64,000 nucleotides of DNA from CAVVGZ01 sp963841845 (GCA_963841845.1 CAWJEG010000013.1:434001-498000), one strand, 5' to 3'. Numbered from the stretch's first letter, positions 36,817-45,240 are shown. The notes: generated from the letters alone by a model not told the origin. Translations and numbers: made by a program.

Positions 36817-37319
36817 TAAAACGTCTACTTATCGTCTTCATCATCGTTTCCAGCCCATTAATCATTGGAATGCTTTTTACTTATGATATTATAAAACTTG
36901 AATGGGTCAGCCTTATGGAAATTCAACCATCCTACCGTCCAATGGAAGATCCATTACCCTTACCAGCAAGTTCAATTCCAGTACAAGGCTTATCGGTCAT
37001 CCCTGAACTGGGAACTCCGGTGAATCCTGTTGATTCGGATCCAGTTTCAATTGACAAGGGAAATAACTTGTACACCACCCACTGTTCCCTGTGTCATGGA
37101 CCAAATTTGGATGGTAATGGCACATTTTCTGCCTTTTTACAAAATAAACCCAGTAATTTGTTAACTGGTAATTCACTTACTGCCAGTGATGGTTATATTT
37201 TCGTTGTCATTACCTATGGTCTGGATGGAAAAATGCCCTCCCTCGCTCAAAACCTTCCACAAGTGGAAAATCGATGGGATGTTGTCAATTACATCCGTTC
37301 TGTTCAAAATTCCCAATAA
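36807..37319 (+). CDS. actE: ACIII monoheme cytochrome ActE
   Basis: 170 residues with one N-terminal helix (LLIVFIIVSSPLIIGMLF), then a Pro-rich stretch containing YRPMEDPLPLP, and a cytochrome c domain with CSLCHG. A downstream Met in GKMPSLAQ is the likely sixth heme ligand. In ACIII, ActE receives electrons from ActA and delivers them to a soluble carrier or oxidase. It is the last gene of the operon: a terminator hairpin follows at once and a tRNA-Ser gene lies on the other strand. No cytochrome oxidase genes follow. Confidence 0.9.
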   Translation: MAIIKRLLIVFIIVSSPLIIGMLFTYDIIKLEWVSLMEIQPSYRPMEDPLPLPASSIPVQGLSVIPELGTPVNPVDSDPVSIDKGNNLYTTHCSLCHGPNLDGNGTFSAFLQNKPSNLLTGNSLTASDGYIFVVITYGLDGKMPSLAQNLPQVENRWDVVNYIRSVQNSQ

Positions 37320-37320
37320 A

Positions 37321-37352
37321 TAAAAATCCCTCCCGAAAAGGAGGAATTTTTT
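37321..37352 (+). terminator. Terminator of the ACIII operon
   Basis: An inverted repeat AAAATCCCTCC / GGAGGAATTTT with a CGAAAA loop, followed by TTTTT, starts directly after the actE stop codon. It also lies just beyond the 3' end of the opposing tRNA-Ser. Confidence 0.8.
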
Positions 37353-37353
37353 C

Positions 37354-37443
<90 letters not shown>

Positions 37444-37476
37444 AATTAAATTATTATTTCCCCCTGAGCAGGGAAA

Positions 37477-37482
37477 ATTATA
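37477..37482 (-). promoter_or_regulatory. -10 element of the tRNA-Ser promoter
   Basis: TATAAT on the minus strand, with a poor -35 match (TTATGA) about 16 bases before it. The start would give a 5' leader of roughly 30 bases to be trimmed. The -10 is clear; the -35 is weak. Confidence 0.4.
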
Positions 37483-37741
37483 TCATATTACAATCAGGTC
37501 ATAACGCTCCCCATATTCTATAAATATCCAAATCTGGATATTTAATTGAAAAATTCCCGATTAGCAAAATAGATTATTACAAAATAATTGGATGCCAACC
37601 CAGGAGGATTATTCGCCAGAAACGTCAATCAAAATTATTTCACAGCGGAATTCAGTCCATATTTAAACCATTAGATGCTCATGATTGGTATAATCATTGG
37701 GTAAGATAAAGTAAATGAATAATTCTTTGCCATAGAATAAA

Positions 37742-38341
37742 ATGATCATAGAGTATCCAATCATGCCTTTACGCTTCTTGAAAAAAGCACTTTTCGTTTA
37801 TCTGACTGCTTTAACAATCGTGGTGGGATGCAGTTCTCAAAAACCGGACCAGGAAATTCCTTTGGCGGTCAGTCCATCTCCGTCAATAATTATCCCGTAT
37901 ACATCAACGATTCAGCCAAGCCCCCACGCGACAGCCACAAGCACCCCAACAGCCTCCCGGACTTCCTTGGTTATACCAAGCCTTACTGGCACCATAGAAC
38001 CCACACCGACAATAACATTTAAAACCAGTGAGTTGGAAGGGGCAGAATTTTACAATTATGGCTTTCTTGAGGATTGGCGGTTTTTTGTGTCTATACGAAC
38101 AGCGAAACCCGTCATGGGGCAGTATTATGCCCTCATAGGCGAGAAATACAGGCAAAAAGAATATAAATGTGAAGTTTTCCCTGCAAATCCCAACCGGTTG
38201 GTATGTTCTGGCGAACTTACCCGCATAGATGATTGGATTGAATACACCATATACCCGGTTGATTCAGATCAACCTGCTTTTCAGGGCCGCATATCTGTTC
38301 CCATACCTTATGATGTTTATCCTATGTCCAAACCGGAATAA
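37742..38341 (+). CDS. Small lipoprotein with Thr/Pro linker
   Basis: 199 residues. A signal peptide (LFVYLTALTIVVGCSS) is lipidated at Cys. A Thr/Ser/Pro linker of about 60 residues follows, and a C-terminal beta-rich domain of roughly 95 residues with two Cys (YKCEVF and LVCSGE) that may pair. Two starts are possible, 37742 and the ATG at 37763 (which gives MPLRFLKKALF); neither has a clear ribosome site. I do not recognise the C-terminal domain. It shares the signal-linker-domain layout with the lipoproteins at 9.3-10 kb and 28.7-29.9 kb. The YbaK-like gene begins 3 bases after its stop. Confidence 0.7.
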   Translation: MIIEYPIMPLRFLKKALFVYLTALTIVVGCSSQKPDQEIPLAVSPSPSIIIPYTSTIQPSPHATATSTPTASRTSLVIPSLTGTIEPTPTITFKTSELEGAEFYNYGFLEDWRFFVSIRTAKPVMGQYYALIGEKYRQKEYKCEVFPANPNRLVCSGELTRIDDWIEYTIYPVDSDQPAFQGRISVPIPYDVYPMSKPE

Positions 38342-38344
38342 GAT

Positions 38345-38848
38345 ATGGTACTTCGGGAAAACACCACTGAAAACTTAAGCAAATCGGCGCAGGATTTTCA
38401 AATATTATTACAACAAATGGGCTATAACAATAGGGTTTTTGAGTTCAAGCGGAGTACACGCACTGCTCAAGAGGCTGCCGGTGCAATTGGAGTGGATATT
38501 TCTCAAATTGTTAAATCCCTATTATTCAAAACGGAGGTCGGGAATGATGCCGTTATGGTTCTTATTAGCGGTTGCGATCGGGTGGATGAAGAGAAACTAT
38601 GTTCATTATTAGGTGAGCATATTGTCAAAGCGAATGCAGAATTTGTGCGGGAAAAAACTGGATACTCCATTGGCGGGGTCCCACCAATCGGACATTTATT
38701 CCCGATCCAGATATTTATTGATCAGGACCTGAACAATCAGGATGAAATTTGGGCTGCTGCCGGTTCCCCTTTTGCAGTTTTTCCGCTAACACCCGGCGAG
38801 CTGGAAAGTTTATCGAATGGAAAATGGGTATCCATTAAAACCGGATAA
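38345..38848 (+). CDS. YbaK/EbsC-type aminoacyl-tRNA deacylase
   Basis: 167 residues with the YbaK fold: RTAQEAAGAIGVDISQIVKSLLF carries the conserved Lys, and YSIGGVPPIGH holds the Gly-Gly-x-x-P loop of the active site. AAGSPFAVFPLTP is near the end. Such stand-alone editing proteins remove amino acids mischarged on tRNA, for example Cys-tRNA(Pro). It lacks the N-terminal extension of ProRS-fused forms. Placed before a tRNA-Val and the thrS cluster, the area is rich in translation genes. The exact tRNA substrate is unknown. Confidence 0.85.
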   Translation: MVLRENTTENLSKSAQDFQILLQQMGYNNRVFEFKRSTRTAQEAAGAIGVDISQIVKSLLFKTEVGNDAVMVLISGCDRVDEEKLCSLLGEHIVKANAEFVREKTGYSIGGVPPIGHLFPIQIFIDQDLNNQDEIWAAAGSPFAVFPLTPGELESLSNGKWVSIKTG

Positions 38849-38860
38849 ACCTTGGAGCCA

Positions 38861-38889
38861 TTGCAGATATAAAAAAACGTGTGTATAAT
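38861..38889 (+). promoter_or_regulatory. Promoter of tRNA-Val
   Basis: -35 TTGCAG (38861-38866) and -10 TATAAT (38884-38889) with a 17-base spacer, 10 bases before the tRNA 5' end. Confidence 0.75.
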
Positions 38890-38899
38890 GTGTGATCTC

Positions 38900-38973
38900 G
38901 GGCGGTTAGCTCAGTTGGTTAGAGCATTGCGTTGACATCGCAAAGGTCGTAGGTTCGAGTCCTATACCGCCCA
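38900..38973 (+). tRNA. tRNA-Val (anticodon GAC)
   Basis: A 74-base cloverleaf. The acceptor is GGGCGGT/ACCGCCC with discriminator A, the D-arm is AGCTCAGTTGGTTAGAGC, and the anticodon loop TTGACAT gives anticodon GAC. The T-arm is GTAGGTTCGAGTCCTAT. No CCA is encoded. Confidence 0.96.
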
Positions 38974-38993
38974 CTTAATTGATTTATAGGGGT

Positions 38994-39028
38994 AATACTG
39001 CCACTAAGGACTTGCGGCAGTATTTTTT
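38994..39028 (+). terminator. Terminator of tRNA-Val
   Basis: Perfect 9-base arms AATACTGCC and GGCAGTATT with a 13-base loop, followed by TTTT. It separates the tRNA from the T-box/thrS transcript. Confidence 0.85.
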
Positions 39029-39060
39029 CTCTCACCGGTCACTCGAATGAAAAGATTCAC

Positions 39061-39089
39061 TTGTCAGGTCTGCACAAAAATATTATAAT
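39061..39089 (+). promoter_or_regulatory. Promoter of the T-box/thrS transcript
   Basis: -35 TTGTCA (39061-39066) and a perfect -10 TATAAT (39084-39089) with a 17-base spacer. Transcription would start near 39096, just before the T-box leader. Confidence 0.8.
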
Positions 39090-39095
39090 GATGGT

Positions 39096-39359
39096 ACCAA
39101 ATTTAATATTAAAAACGTAATGACCAGAACGAGTAGTTGAGAATAACCCACAGAGAGAAAGCTAGGAAGGCTGAAATGGCTTTTGGACGTAGACTCAACC
39201 AAAACCCTCTGCGAGCGAAAACCTGAAAGTGGCTTATTCCACCACAATTAAGGGGAGCGGCTGACGACGTTATCCGTCAACCAGAGATCGTCGAAAATTT
39301 GGCGAATTTGGGTGGAACCGCGTGAAAATTACTCCCGCCCCAATGTGGGTGGGTTTTTT
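39096..39359 (+). promoter_or_regulatory. T-box riboswitch controlling thrS
   Basis: The leader carries the T-box sequence GGGTGGAACCGCG (39310-39322), the universal mark of these tRNA-sensing switches. Upstream are GAGTA (39131-39135) and an AGAGAG-like loop (39152 region) of stem I. A terminator with arms CCCGCCC and GGGTGGG followed by six T (39334-39359) overlaps the antiterminator. Candidate Thr specifier codons are ACC at 39198-39200 and ACT at 39193-39195; the first is followed by the expected A. Uncharged tRNA-Thr should bind and allow read-through into thrS. The start near 39096 is inferred from the promoter. Confidence 0.9.
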
Positions 39360-39398
39360 GTTTATTTATACATAAAATTAGTCTCAGGAGGTAATCTG

Positions 39399-41183
39399 AT
39401 GGACAAAAATAATGATCAATATGAAGAATCCCTATTGTATCGAATTCGTCATTCAACAGCCCATGTGATGGCACAGGCGGTTTTGGAAAAATTTCCGGAT
39501 GCAAAAATTGCTATTGGACCAGCAATTGAAGATGGTTTTTATTATGATTTTGACCTGCCGCGCAGCCTAATCCCGGAGGACCTTGAAGATATTGAAAAAA
39601 GAATGCGCCGCATCATTCAGGGTAATCATGCTTTTACACGCCAGGTTATCTCGGCCGAAGAAGCACAACACATCTTTATGGATCAGCCATTTAAACGTGA
39701 ATTGATTGATGACCTTGAAAATGGCGGCATGGACGAACATGGACTGCCAGTTATTGAAAAACCCGTATTAACAATCTACCGGCATGATAATTTTGTTGAC
39801 TTATGTCGTGGTCCTCACGTAGATTCGACTTCCCAAATTAACCCTCAGGCAATAAAACTGACCAGTGTGGCAGGTGCTTACTGGCGCGGTGATGAACATC
39901 GCCCTATGCTGCAGCGTATTTATGGAACTGTCTGGAATTCCAAGTCAGAATTGGATGACTACATAAAAAAAATTGAGGAAGCCAAACAGCGGGACCATCG
40001 GAAACTTGGCAGGGAGCTTGACTTATATAGTACGGTTGAGGAAGTAGGAGCTGGGTTGATTCTCTGGCACCCAAAGGGTGGAAAGATTCGCCACATCATA
40101 GAGCGCTTCTGGGAGGATGAACATGAAAGATCTGGTTACGATTTCGTTTATACTCCGCACATTGGCAAATCATCTCTTTGGGAAACCAGTGGTCATCTGG
40201 GATTTTACAAAGAAAATATGTATTCCCCCATAGATATTGAAGGACAGGAATATTATATAAAACCGATGAATTGCCCATTCCATGTACATATATATAAAAG
40301 TAAAACCAGATCTTACCGGGATCTGCCTTTGCGTTTTGCTGAAAAGGGGACTGTCTATCGTTATGAACGCAGCGGGGTTTTACATGGCTTATTAAGGGTG
40401 CGGGGTTTTACACAGGACGATGCCCATCACTTTACTATCCCTGAACAAATGCCTGATGAAATTGATTTTGTGCTCAAATTCAGCCTGCATATTCTGCGTT
40501 CATTTGGATTTAGAGAAATTCAGGCATTTCTGAGTACACGTCCTGAAAAATCCGTTGGCGACAACCATCTATGGGATGAGGCAGAAATGGCTCTGCAATC
40601 AGTATTGGAAAAAGAAAAACTCCCCTACCAGGTAGATCGTGGTGGTGGCGCATTTTATGGTCCAAAAATCGATTTAAAGGTAAAAGACGCTATTGGCAGA
40701 GAGTGGCAGCTCACTACAATTCAATTTGATTTTAATTTTCCGGATCGCTTTGACTTGAACTATATTGGTGAGGACGGTCAGCAGCACCGCCCTTATATGA
40801 TTCACAGGGCTTTATTGGGAAGCATGGAACGCTTCTTTGGTGTACTGATCGAACATTATGCTGGGGCATTTCCAGTCTGGTTGGCGCCAGTCCAGGCTGT
40901 GCTGATCCCGATTGCGGACAGACATGTGCCTTATACCCATCAAATCGCCGGGGATTTAAGGAATTCAGGGCTTAGTGTTAAGGTGGATGATTCGTCCGAC
41001 CGGATGAATGCAAAAATTCGTAATGCCCAGAAAGAGAAAGTTCCTTATATGCTCGTTATCGGAGATAGGGAAGTTGAAAACCAGCAGGTCGCCCTTCGAT
41101 TAAGATCTGGTGAAAATCCCGGTGCAATGTCCCTCCAACAATTTCTAGGCATTGCTATGAAAGATATTTCAGATCACAATTAA
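39399..41183 (+). CDS. thrS: Threonyl-tRNA synthetase without TGS domain
   Basis: 594 residues from ATG 39399, with AGGAGG upstream; in-frame sequence before it is T-box leader. The protein opens directly in the editing domain (HSTAHVMAQ, then DLCRGPH), skipping the N-terminal TGS domain of the usual 640-residue enzyme. The class II core has the zinc site: MNCPFHVHIYK (Cys), the DDAHHF region and YMIHRALLGSMERFFG (His). Motif 2 is RYERSGVLHGLLRVRGFTQDD. The C-terminal anticodon-binding domain starts at PVWLAPVQ. It charges tRNA-Thr and edits Ser-tRNA(Thr). It is the first gene of a cluster with infC, rpmI and rplT. Confidence 0.95.
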   Translation: MDKNNDQYEESLLYRIRHSTAHVMAQAVLEKFPDAKIAIGPAIEDGFYYDFDLPRSLIPEDLEDIEKRMRRIIQGNHAFTRQVISAEEAQHIFMDQPFKRELIDDLENGGMDEHGLPVIEKPVLTIYRHDNFVDLCRGPHVDSTSQINPQAIKLTSVAGAYWRGDEHRPMLQRIYGTVWNSKSELDDYIKKIEEAKQRDHRKLGRELDLYSTVEEVGAGLILWHPKGGKIRHIIERFWEDEHERSGYDFVYTPHIGKSSLWETSGHLGFYKENMYSPIDIEGQEYYIKPMNCPFHVHIYKSKTRSYRDLPLRFAEKGTVYRYERSGVLHGLLRVRGFTQDDAHHFTIPEQMPDEIDFVLKFSLHILRSFGFREIQAFLSTRPEKSVGDNHLWDEAEMALQSVLEKEKLPYQVDRGGGAFYGPKIDLKVKDAIGREWQLTTIQFDFNFPDRFDLNYIGEDGQQHRPYMIHRALLGSMERFFGVLIEHYAGAFPVWLAPVQAVLIPIADRHVPYTHQIAGDLRNSGLSVKVDDSSDRMNAKIRNAQKEKVPYMLVIGDREVENQQVALRLRSGENPGAMSLQQFLGIAMKDISDHN

Positions 41184-41393
41184 TCCTGGCATTAGAATAG
41201 AAATGCCATAAATTAACAAAACATTGTTTGGACTAAATATATTAAAAAACAAACCAAAACAGGCAATTTGTTGTAGAATAATGTATTATGTTAGAAATAG
41301 ATTAATTGGCATATTAATGATTCTATTTTTCATTAATTGCGTATCGATAATATCATTATTAATTAACGTTTTTGAGATAAGAGGAGATAAAAA

Positions 41394-41921
41394 ATAAGCG
41401 CAACAGAATATCGTGTAAACGAAACTATCAAGGAAAAAGTAGTACGCGTAATTGATCCAAAAGGTGAAAATCTCGGAGATATTCCCATCGCTGAGGCTTT
41501 AAGAATAGCCCAGGAAGCGGACCTTGATTTGGTAGAAGTTGCCCCTAATGCTAGCCCCCCAGTTTGCCGGGTGATGGATTACGGTAAATTTCTATACGAA
41601 CGTACCAAGAAAGATCGAGAAGCACGGAAAGCACAAACAAAAATCGAAATCAAAACCATCCGGCTTCGTCCTAAAACGAACGACCACCACCGGGGTTTTA
41701 AAACCCGTGATGCACGACGCTGGCTGGAAGATGGTATGAAAGTGAAAGTTGATATTCGATTTAGGGGAAGGGAAATTTCCTACCCGGAAATTGCTATGCA
41801 GGATATGAAAGAAATTGCTGCAGAGCTTCAAGATGTTTCAACTGTAGAACAATCGCCAAGTTTGGAAGGCAAAGTCATGGTAATGGTTCTTGCCCCTAAC
41901 AAAATTGGCAAGAAAAAATGA
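41394..41921 (+). CDS. infC: Translation initiation factor IF-3 (ATA start)
   Basis: 175 residues. The start is the rare codon ATA at 41394: GAGGAG ends 7 bases before it, an in-frame TAA lies at 41388-41390, and the protein so begun (YRVNETIKEK, then VRVIDPKGENLG) has the conserved IF-3 N-terminal domain. The first in-frame ATG (41574) would remove that whole domain. PPVCRVMDYGKFLYE and KTIRLRPKTNDHH are signature segments, and the C-terminal domain ends in a Lys-rich tail. IF-3 checks initiation codons and rejects AUA/AUU, so its own rare start gives autoregulation, as known in other bacteria. Confidence 0.95.
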   Translation: MSATEYRVNETIKEKVVRVIDPKGENLGDIPIAEALRIAQEADLDLVEVAPNASPPVCRVMDYGKFLYERTKKDREARKAQTKIEIKTIRLRPKTNDHHRGFKTRDARRWLEDGMKVKVDIRFRGREISYPEIAMQDMKEIAAELQDVSTVEQSPSLEGKVMVMVLAPNKIGKKK

Positions 41922-42067
41922 GCCTCGTTTGAAGATTTAATACATTAATTAATATTCCTGGTATTGAAAATTCTTTCAATAATCCACTACCCATTATTTT
42001 TAATATGGTAGTATAATGTGCTGTCGCATTTATAAACCGAATATCTTGGAAAAAGGAGTTATCAGCC

Positions 42068-42304
42068 GTGACCCAAAAGAAGACATCCGGCAAATTCAAA
42101 TTAAAAACCCATAAAGCAACATCGAAAAGGTTTCGAGTTACGGGTTCAGGCAAATTGATGCGTACCAAAGGTGGAAAAAGTCATCTGCGCAGGCGCACAC
42201 CAAAACGGACGAAGAGACTATTCGATCAGACCGTTCCTGTTTTGGGAGACGGTATTCAAGACACTGTTCTAAGATTAGCTCCATATTTGAAAAAAAAGGG
42301 TTGA
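42068..42304 (+). CDS. rpmI: Ribosomal protein bL35
   Basis: 78 residues from a GTG start with AAGGAG 9 bases before it. KLKTHKATSKRFRVTGSGKLMR is the bL35 core, followed by the basic HLRRRTPKRTKRL. About eight residues precede the usual PKMKTHK start and the C-terminus is slightly longer than the typical 64-65 residues. It is a component of the 50S subunit. It lies between infC and rplT, the standard order. Confidence 0.95.
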   Translation: MTQKKTSGKFKLKTHKATSKRFRVTGSGKLMRTKGGKSHLRRRTPKRTKRLFDQTVPVLGDGIQDTVLRLAPYLKKKG

Positions 42305-42392
42305 TCTGAAACTGTCAATTAATTCTGCAGTCTTTGGATGTAAACAACTGGATGAAATATCCGACGTCCCTCGACATGCAAAGGAGTGAACC

Positions 42393-42743
42393 ATGACCCG
42401 CATAAAAGGTGGACCATATTCCCACCGAAAACATAAAAAAGTTTTAAAGATTACAAAAGGCCAGTACGGATCAAAGAGTGTTTTATTCCGGCGTGCAAAT
42501 GAAGCCATGCTAAAAAGTCTATGGTATTCGTACCGGGACCGGCGTGTACGAAAACGCACACTGCGCAGATTGTGGATAAGCCGGATTAACGCAGCTTCCC
42601 GTCTGAATGGTATGCCCTACAGCAGATTGATCGATGCATTAAGAAAAGCACAGGTCACTTTGAATCGAAAAATGCTGGCAGATTTGGCAGTAAGAGATCC
42701 ACAGGCATTTACGGCAGTGGTGGATACGGTTAGGTCGTTGTAA
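42393..42743 (+). CDS. rplT: Ribosomal protein bL20
   Basis: 116 residues, the usual length. The basic N-terminal arm (RKHKKVLKITKGQYG) is followed by LWYSYRDRRVRKRTLRRLWISRINAA and the globular YSRLIDALRKAQVTLNRKMLADLA. bL20 is needed for early 50S assembly and in many bacteria represses its own operon by binding the leader RNA. AAGGAG lies 7 bases before the ATG. A terminator follows directly. Confidence 0.97.
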   Translation: MTRIKGGPYSHRKHKKVLKITKGQYGSKSVLFRRANEAMLKSLWYSYRDRRVRKRTLRRLWISRINAASRLNGMPYSRLIDALRKAQVTLNRKMLADLAVRDPQAFTAVVDTVRSL

Positions 42744-42754
42744 ACGAAAGAAAA

Positions 42755-42793
42755 AAAGATTGGCAGTTCATTCAGAACTGTCGATCTTTTTAT
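42755..42793 (+). terminator. Terminator of the infC-rpmI-rplT genes
   Basis: Arms AAAGATTGGCAGTTC and GAACTGTCGATCTTT pair over 15 bases with two imperfect positions, loop ATTCA, followed by a T-rich tract. Confidence 0.85.
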
Positions 42794-43380
42794 TTAAAAA
42801 CTTGGGATTTCATTTGAATAATCTTTTTCATTGATTTTCTTTACCAGGACACAGGAAATTACCAGGTAATTTATCCCGGGATATTCCATCCATTGGTCTG
42901 GATGCTACCCTAAAAAATCAGCCTATTCTCATCAACTGAGTGGATGGGTTTTATCCGCCATGATTTCCCAAAAGATCTGAAAATCTATTCCTGGGGAAAA
43001 TCCAGGCTTTGAAAAATCATGGTGCCGGTATCTCAAAATCAGAGGTGCCTTCTTGAGGATCATTGCCTTCTCGAAATATTCGCCAGATTGCCGGATCTGG
43101 TTGGTTGAAGGGAGACGGGATAATCTATCCTGATTCAACATCCACCGATGTACAATTCCTCAGGATCAGTTACCCCATAAAATCATCTTTTTCCCGCCAC
43201 AAATAATGGGTATTTTTTTCGAAGTCATAGAGCCACCAGGATTTTTTCAATAGTATTCGGGAACATAATAAGTCCTGCCCGCATAACGCTGCTAAATCCT
43301 AATACTGTTCGAAATCAAGCAAAATAGTGGATAATTATTGTGGATTAGTTTCGGATTTATGAGAGTGGAGACCAATTAGA
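42794..43380. other. Long intergenic region with an isolated palindrome
   Basis: About 590 bases without a supported gene. A perfect palindrome with arms AAATTACC and GGTAATTT around one base lies at 42856-42872. A leftward open frame of 69 codons (42932-43141) has no recognisable protein character. The end of the region should hold the promoter of the RNA methyltransferase gene. Confidence 0.45.
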
Positions 43381-44175
43381 ATGATAACTTCACCCCAAAA
43401 TGAGAATATTCGCCATTTCCGGTCAATAATTTCAAGTCGAAAGTCAAGAAAGAAATCGGGTCAGTTTATCATTGAGGGAATTCGTCTAATAGAAGAAGCT
43501 GTTGAGGCAGGCTGGTTGCCAGAAAAGGTTCTCTTCAGTGAAGATATCAATCAAAGAGGGAGAAGCCTCATTGATCATCTCCCAATCCCTAAGGAAAACA
43601 TCCTGGAAGTAAAAAGCTCCCTGCTGGCAGATCTATCGGATACAGAAACATCTCAAGGCATATTGATGATGATTAAAGACAAAACTCCGGTCGTGCCACA
43701 TTCACTCGATTTCGTGCTGATACTGGATGAAATCAGGGATCCCGGAAACCTTGGAACCTTGCTGCGAACCGGGGATGCTGCCGGGGTTCAGGCAATTTTC
43801 CTTACCCCCGGCACAACCGATCCATTCTCACCGAAAGTCCTGCGTTCTGGGATGGGGGCACATTTTCATCTGCCAATATTTCCTCTTGATTGGGAGAGCA
43901 TCTTATTGATACTGGATAAAATTAGCTCAATACCGTTTGAATTAATTCTTTCCGATACAAAGCAGGGAATTTCATTATGGCACCTGGATTTACGTCAGCC
44001 TGTCGCCATCATCATCGGCAGCGAAGCATTTGGAGCAAGTATTTCCGCCGGGAAATATGCCACCAGGAGGTGTACCATACCCATGAATGGACGCAGCGAA
44101 TCGCTCAATGCGGCCATAGCGGGTGGTATCCTCCTTTTCGAAGTTGTCCGTCAGAGGGAAAAAATCAGTGGTTAA
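43381..44175 (+). CDS. TrmH/SpoU-family RNA 2'-O-ribose methyltransferase
   Basis: 264 residues. The N-terminal part is a substrate-binding domain (IEGIRLIEEAVEAGW). The SPOUT domain carries the three SpoU motifs: LDEIRDPGNLGTLLRTGDAAG, IIGSEAFGAS and CTIPMNGRSESLNAAIAGGILLFE. The Asn, Arg and Glu/Ser/Asn in these form the deep-trefoil SAM pocket. The layout matches RlmB/TsnR-like enzymes that methylate a ribose in 23S rRNA. Its site on the RNA is unknown. The gene stands alone, with the foldase gene convergent downstream. Confidence 0.88.
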   Translation: MITSPQNENIRHFRSIISSRKSRKKSGQFIIEGIRLIEEAVEAGWLPEKVLFSEDINQRGRSLIDHLPIPKENILEVKSSLLADLSDTETSQGILMMIKDKTPVVPHSLDFVLILDEIRDPGNLGTLLRTGDAAGVQAIFLTPGTTDPFSPKVLRSGMGAHFHLPIFPLDWESILLILDKISSIPFELILSDTKQGISLWHLDLRQPVAIIIGSEAFGASISAGKYATRRCTIPMNGRSESLNAAIAGGILLFEVVRQREKISG

Positions 44176-44230
44176 TCAATCCTGGCTGTTGGTGGAATGT
44201 TCAGTTTTTGGTTGGGAAAAAAAACAGAAA

Positions 44231-45136
44231 TCAGGGGAGGGATATTACAATTTCAGCCTTTTCCCTTTGCTCAGCAATCCATGAATTGATATATCTTTGT
44301 AATAATATTCGCCTGGCATCTCCAATTAATGGACGGTCATCCTGCATTTCAATGACCTGAATAATATGAAATCCGATCCCGGATTCAATGATTTCACTGT
44401 ATTGCCCTTGGGATAATTCAAATGCAGCCTGCTCTACTTCCGGTTGGATCATGTACCCTTTTGGAAACCAGCCTAATTCTCCCCCTGTTAGAGGGTCATA
44501 TAATTTCGCCAATTCGTCAAAATCAGTTCCTGCCTTGAGGCGGGTATACACATCCTGGGCAGTCTCTAAATCGTAGAGGAGAATTTGTTTGGCATGAACC
44601 TGGGCAGCCGTATCCGGAAACTGAGCGATCAATTGATCTCTTTGCCATGCAGCTGCTAATTGCCGGTTTAAGGTAAGTTTAATGCTCTCGTCCTGATATC
44701 CATTTTCGTCCATCCAATTTCGAAATACTTCCTCACCGCCTGCGCTTTGGATAATTCCGGTGAGGTAGGAATCCAATTCTTCCTTGGATAGATTGAAGCC
44801 ATTCTCGTAGGCAGCCTGTGCCATCAGAGTCTGACCAATAAATTCATCCAATAACCTGTTTTCCATCTCATCATCAAGCAATGGTTTGACAAGCCCTTCA
44901 TTGGCTTTTGCTAATCGGGACAGTTCACCCTCGTATTCGGATAGCAGAATTGCCTCCCCATTTACCGAGAATGCTAATGGCGGTGCGGTTGCGGTTACGG
45001 TTGGAGACGCAACAACCGTTGGCGTGCCTGTCAATTGGATGGCTGCTGTAGTTGTTTCGATTTTTGGAGAACATGCAGAGATTAGAACAAAAACGGACAG
45101 AATGACTTTCTGGAATCTTTTGGATTGATTGATCAT
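44231..45136 (-). CDS. Lipoprotein peptidyl-prolyl isomerase (PpiC/PrsA type)
   Basis: 301 residues. A lipoprotein signal (VILSVFVLISAC) ends at a Cys near residue 23. A short Thr/Pro linker, a SurA-like helical chaperone domain (LLDEFIGQTLMAQAAYENG) and a parvulin domain follow. The parvulin part has AKQILLYDLETAQDV, GGELGWFPKGYM and GIGFHIIQV, the family signatures. It would fold exported proteins on the outer face of the membrane, like PrsA. The first base of the parvulin motif HAKQIL keeps the catalytic His. No partner genes are near. Confidence 0.87.
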   Translation of the reverse strand: MINQSKRFQKVILSVFVLISACSPKIETTTAAIQLTGTPTVVASPTVTATAPPLAFSVNGEAILLSEYEGELSRLAKANEGLVKPLLDDEMENRLLDEFIGQTLMAQAAYENGFNLSKEELDSYLTGIIQSAGGEEVFRNWMDENGYQDESIKLTLNRQLAAAWQRDQLIAQFPDTAAQVHAKQILLYDLETAQDVYTRLKAGTDFDELAKLYDPLTGGELGWFPKGYMIQPEVEQAAFELSQGQYSEIIESGIGFHIIQVIEMQDDRPLIGDARRILLQRYINSWIAEQREKAEIVISLP

Positions 45137-45240
45137 TATGTCCCAGATTATACCCTTGCCAGGCTGTATTGGGTTATGGAGTCATATTTTATGGTTTATT
45201 AAAATATACAATTCTTTAAGGTATTTAAGGTCACTTATCC

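Noticed and set aside
41313..41337. ATTAATGA/TCATTAAT hairpin in the infC leader as an L20-binding structure
   Set aside because: The region is very AT-rich, so an 8-base repeat can arise by chance, and it does not resemble known L20 leader folds.
42932..43141. Leftward open frame of 69 codons in a gene-free region
   Set aside because: Composition is not protein-like, it has no ribosome site, and nothing around it suggests a gene.
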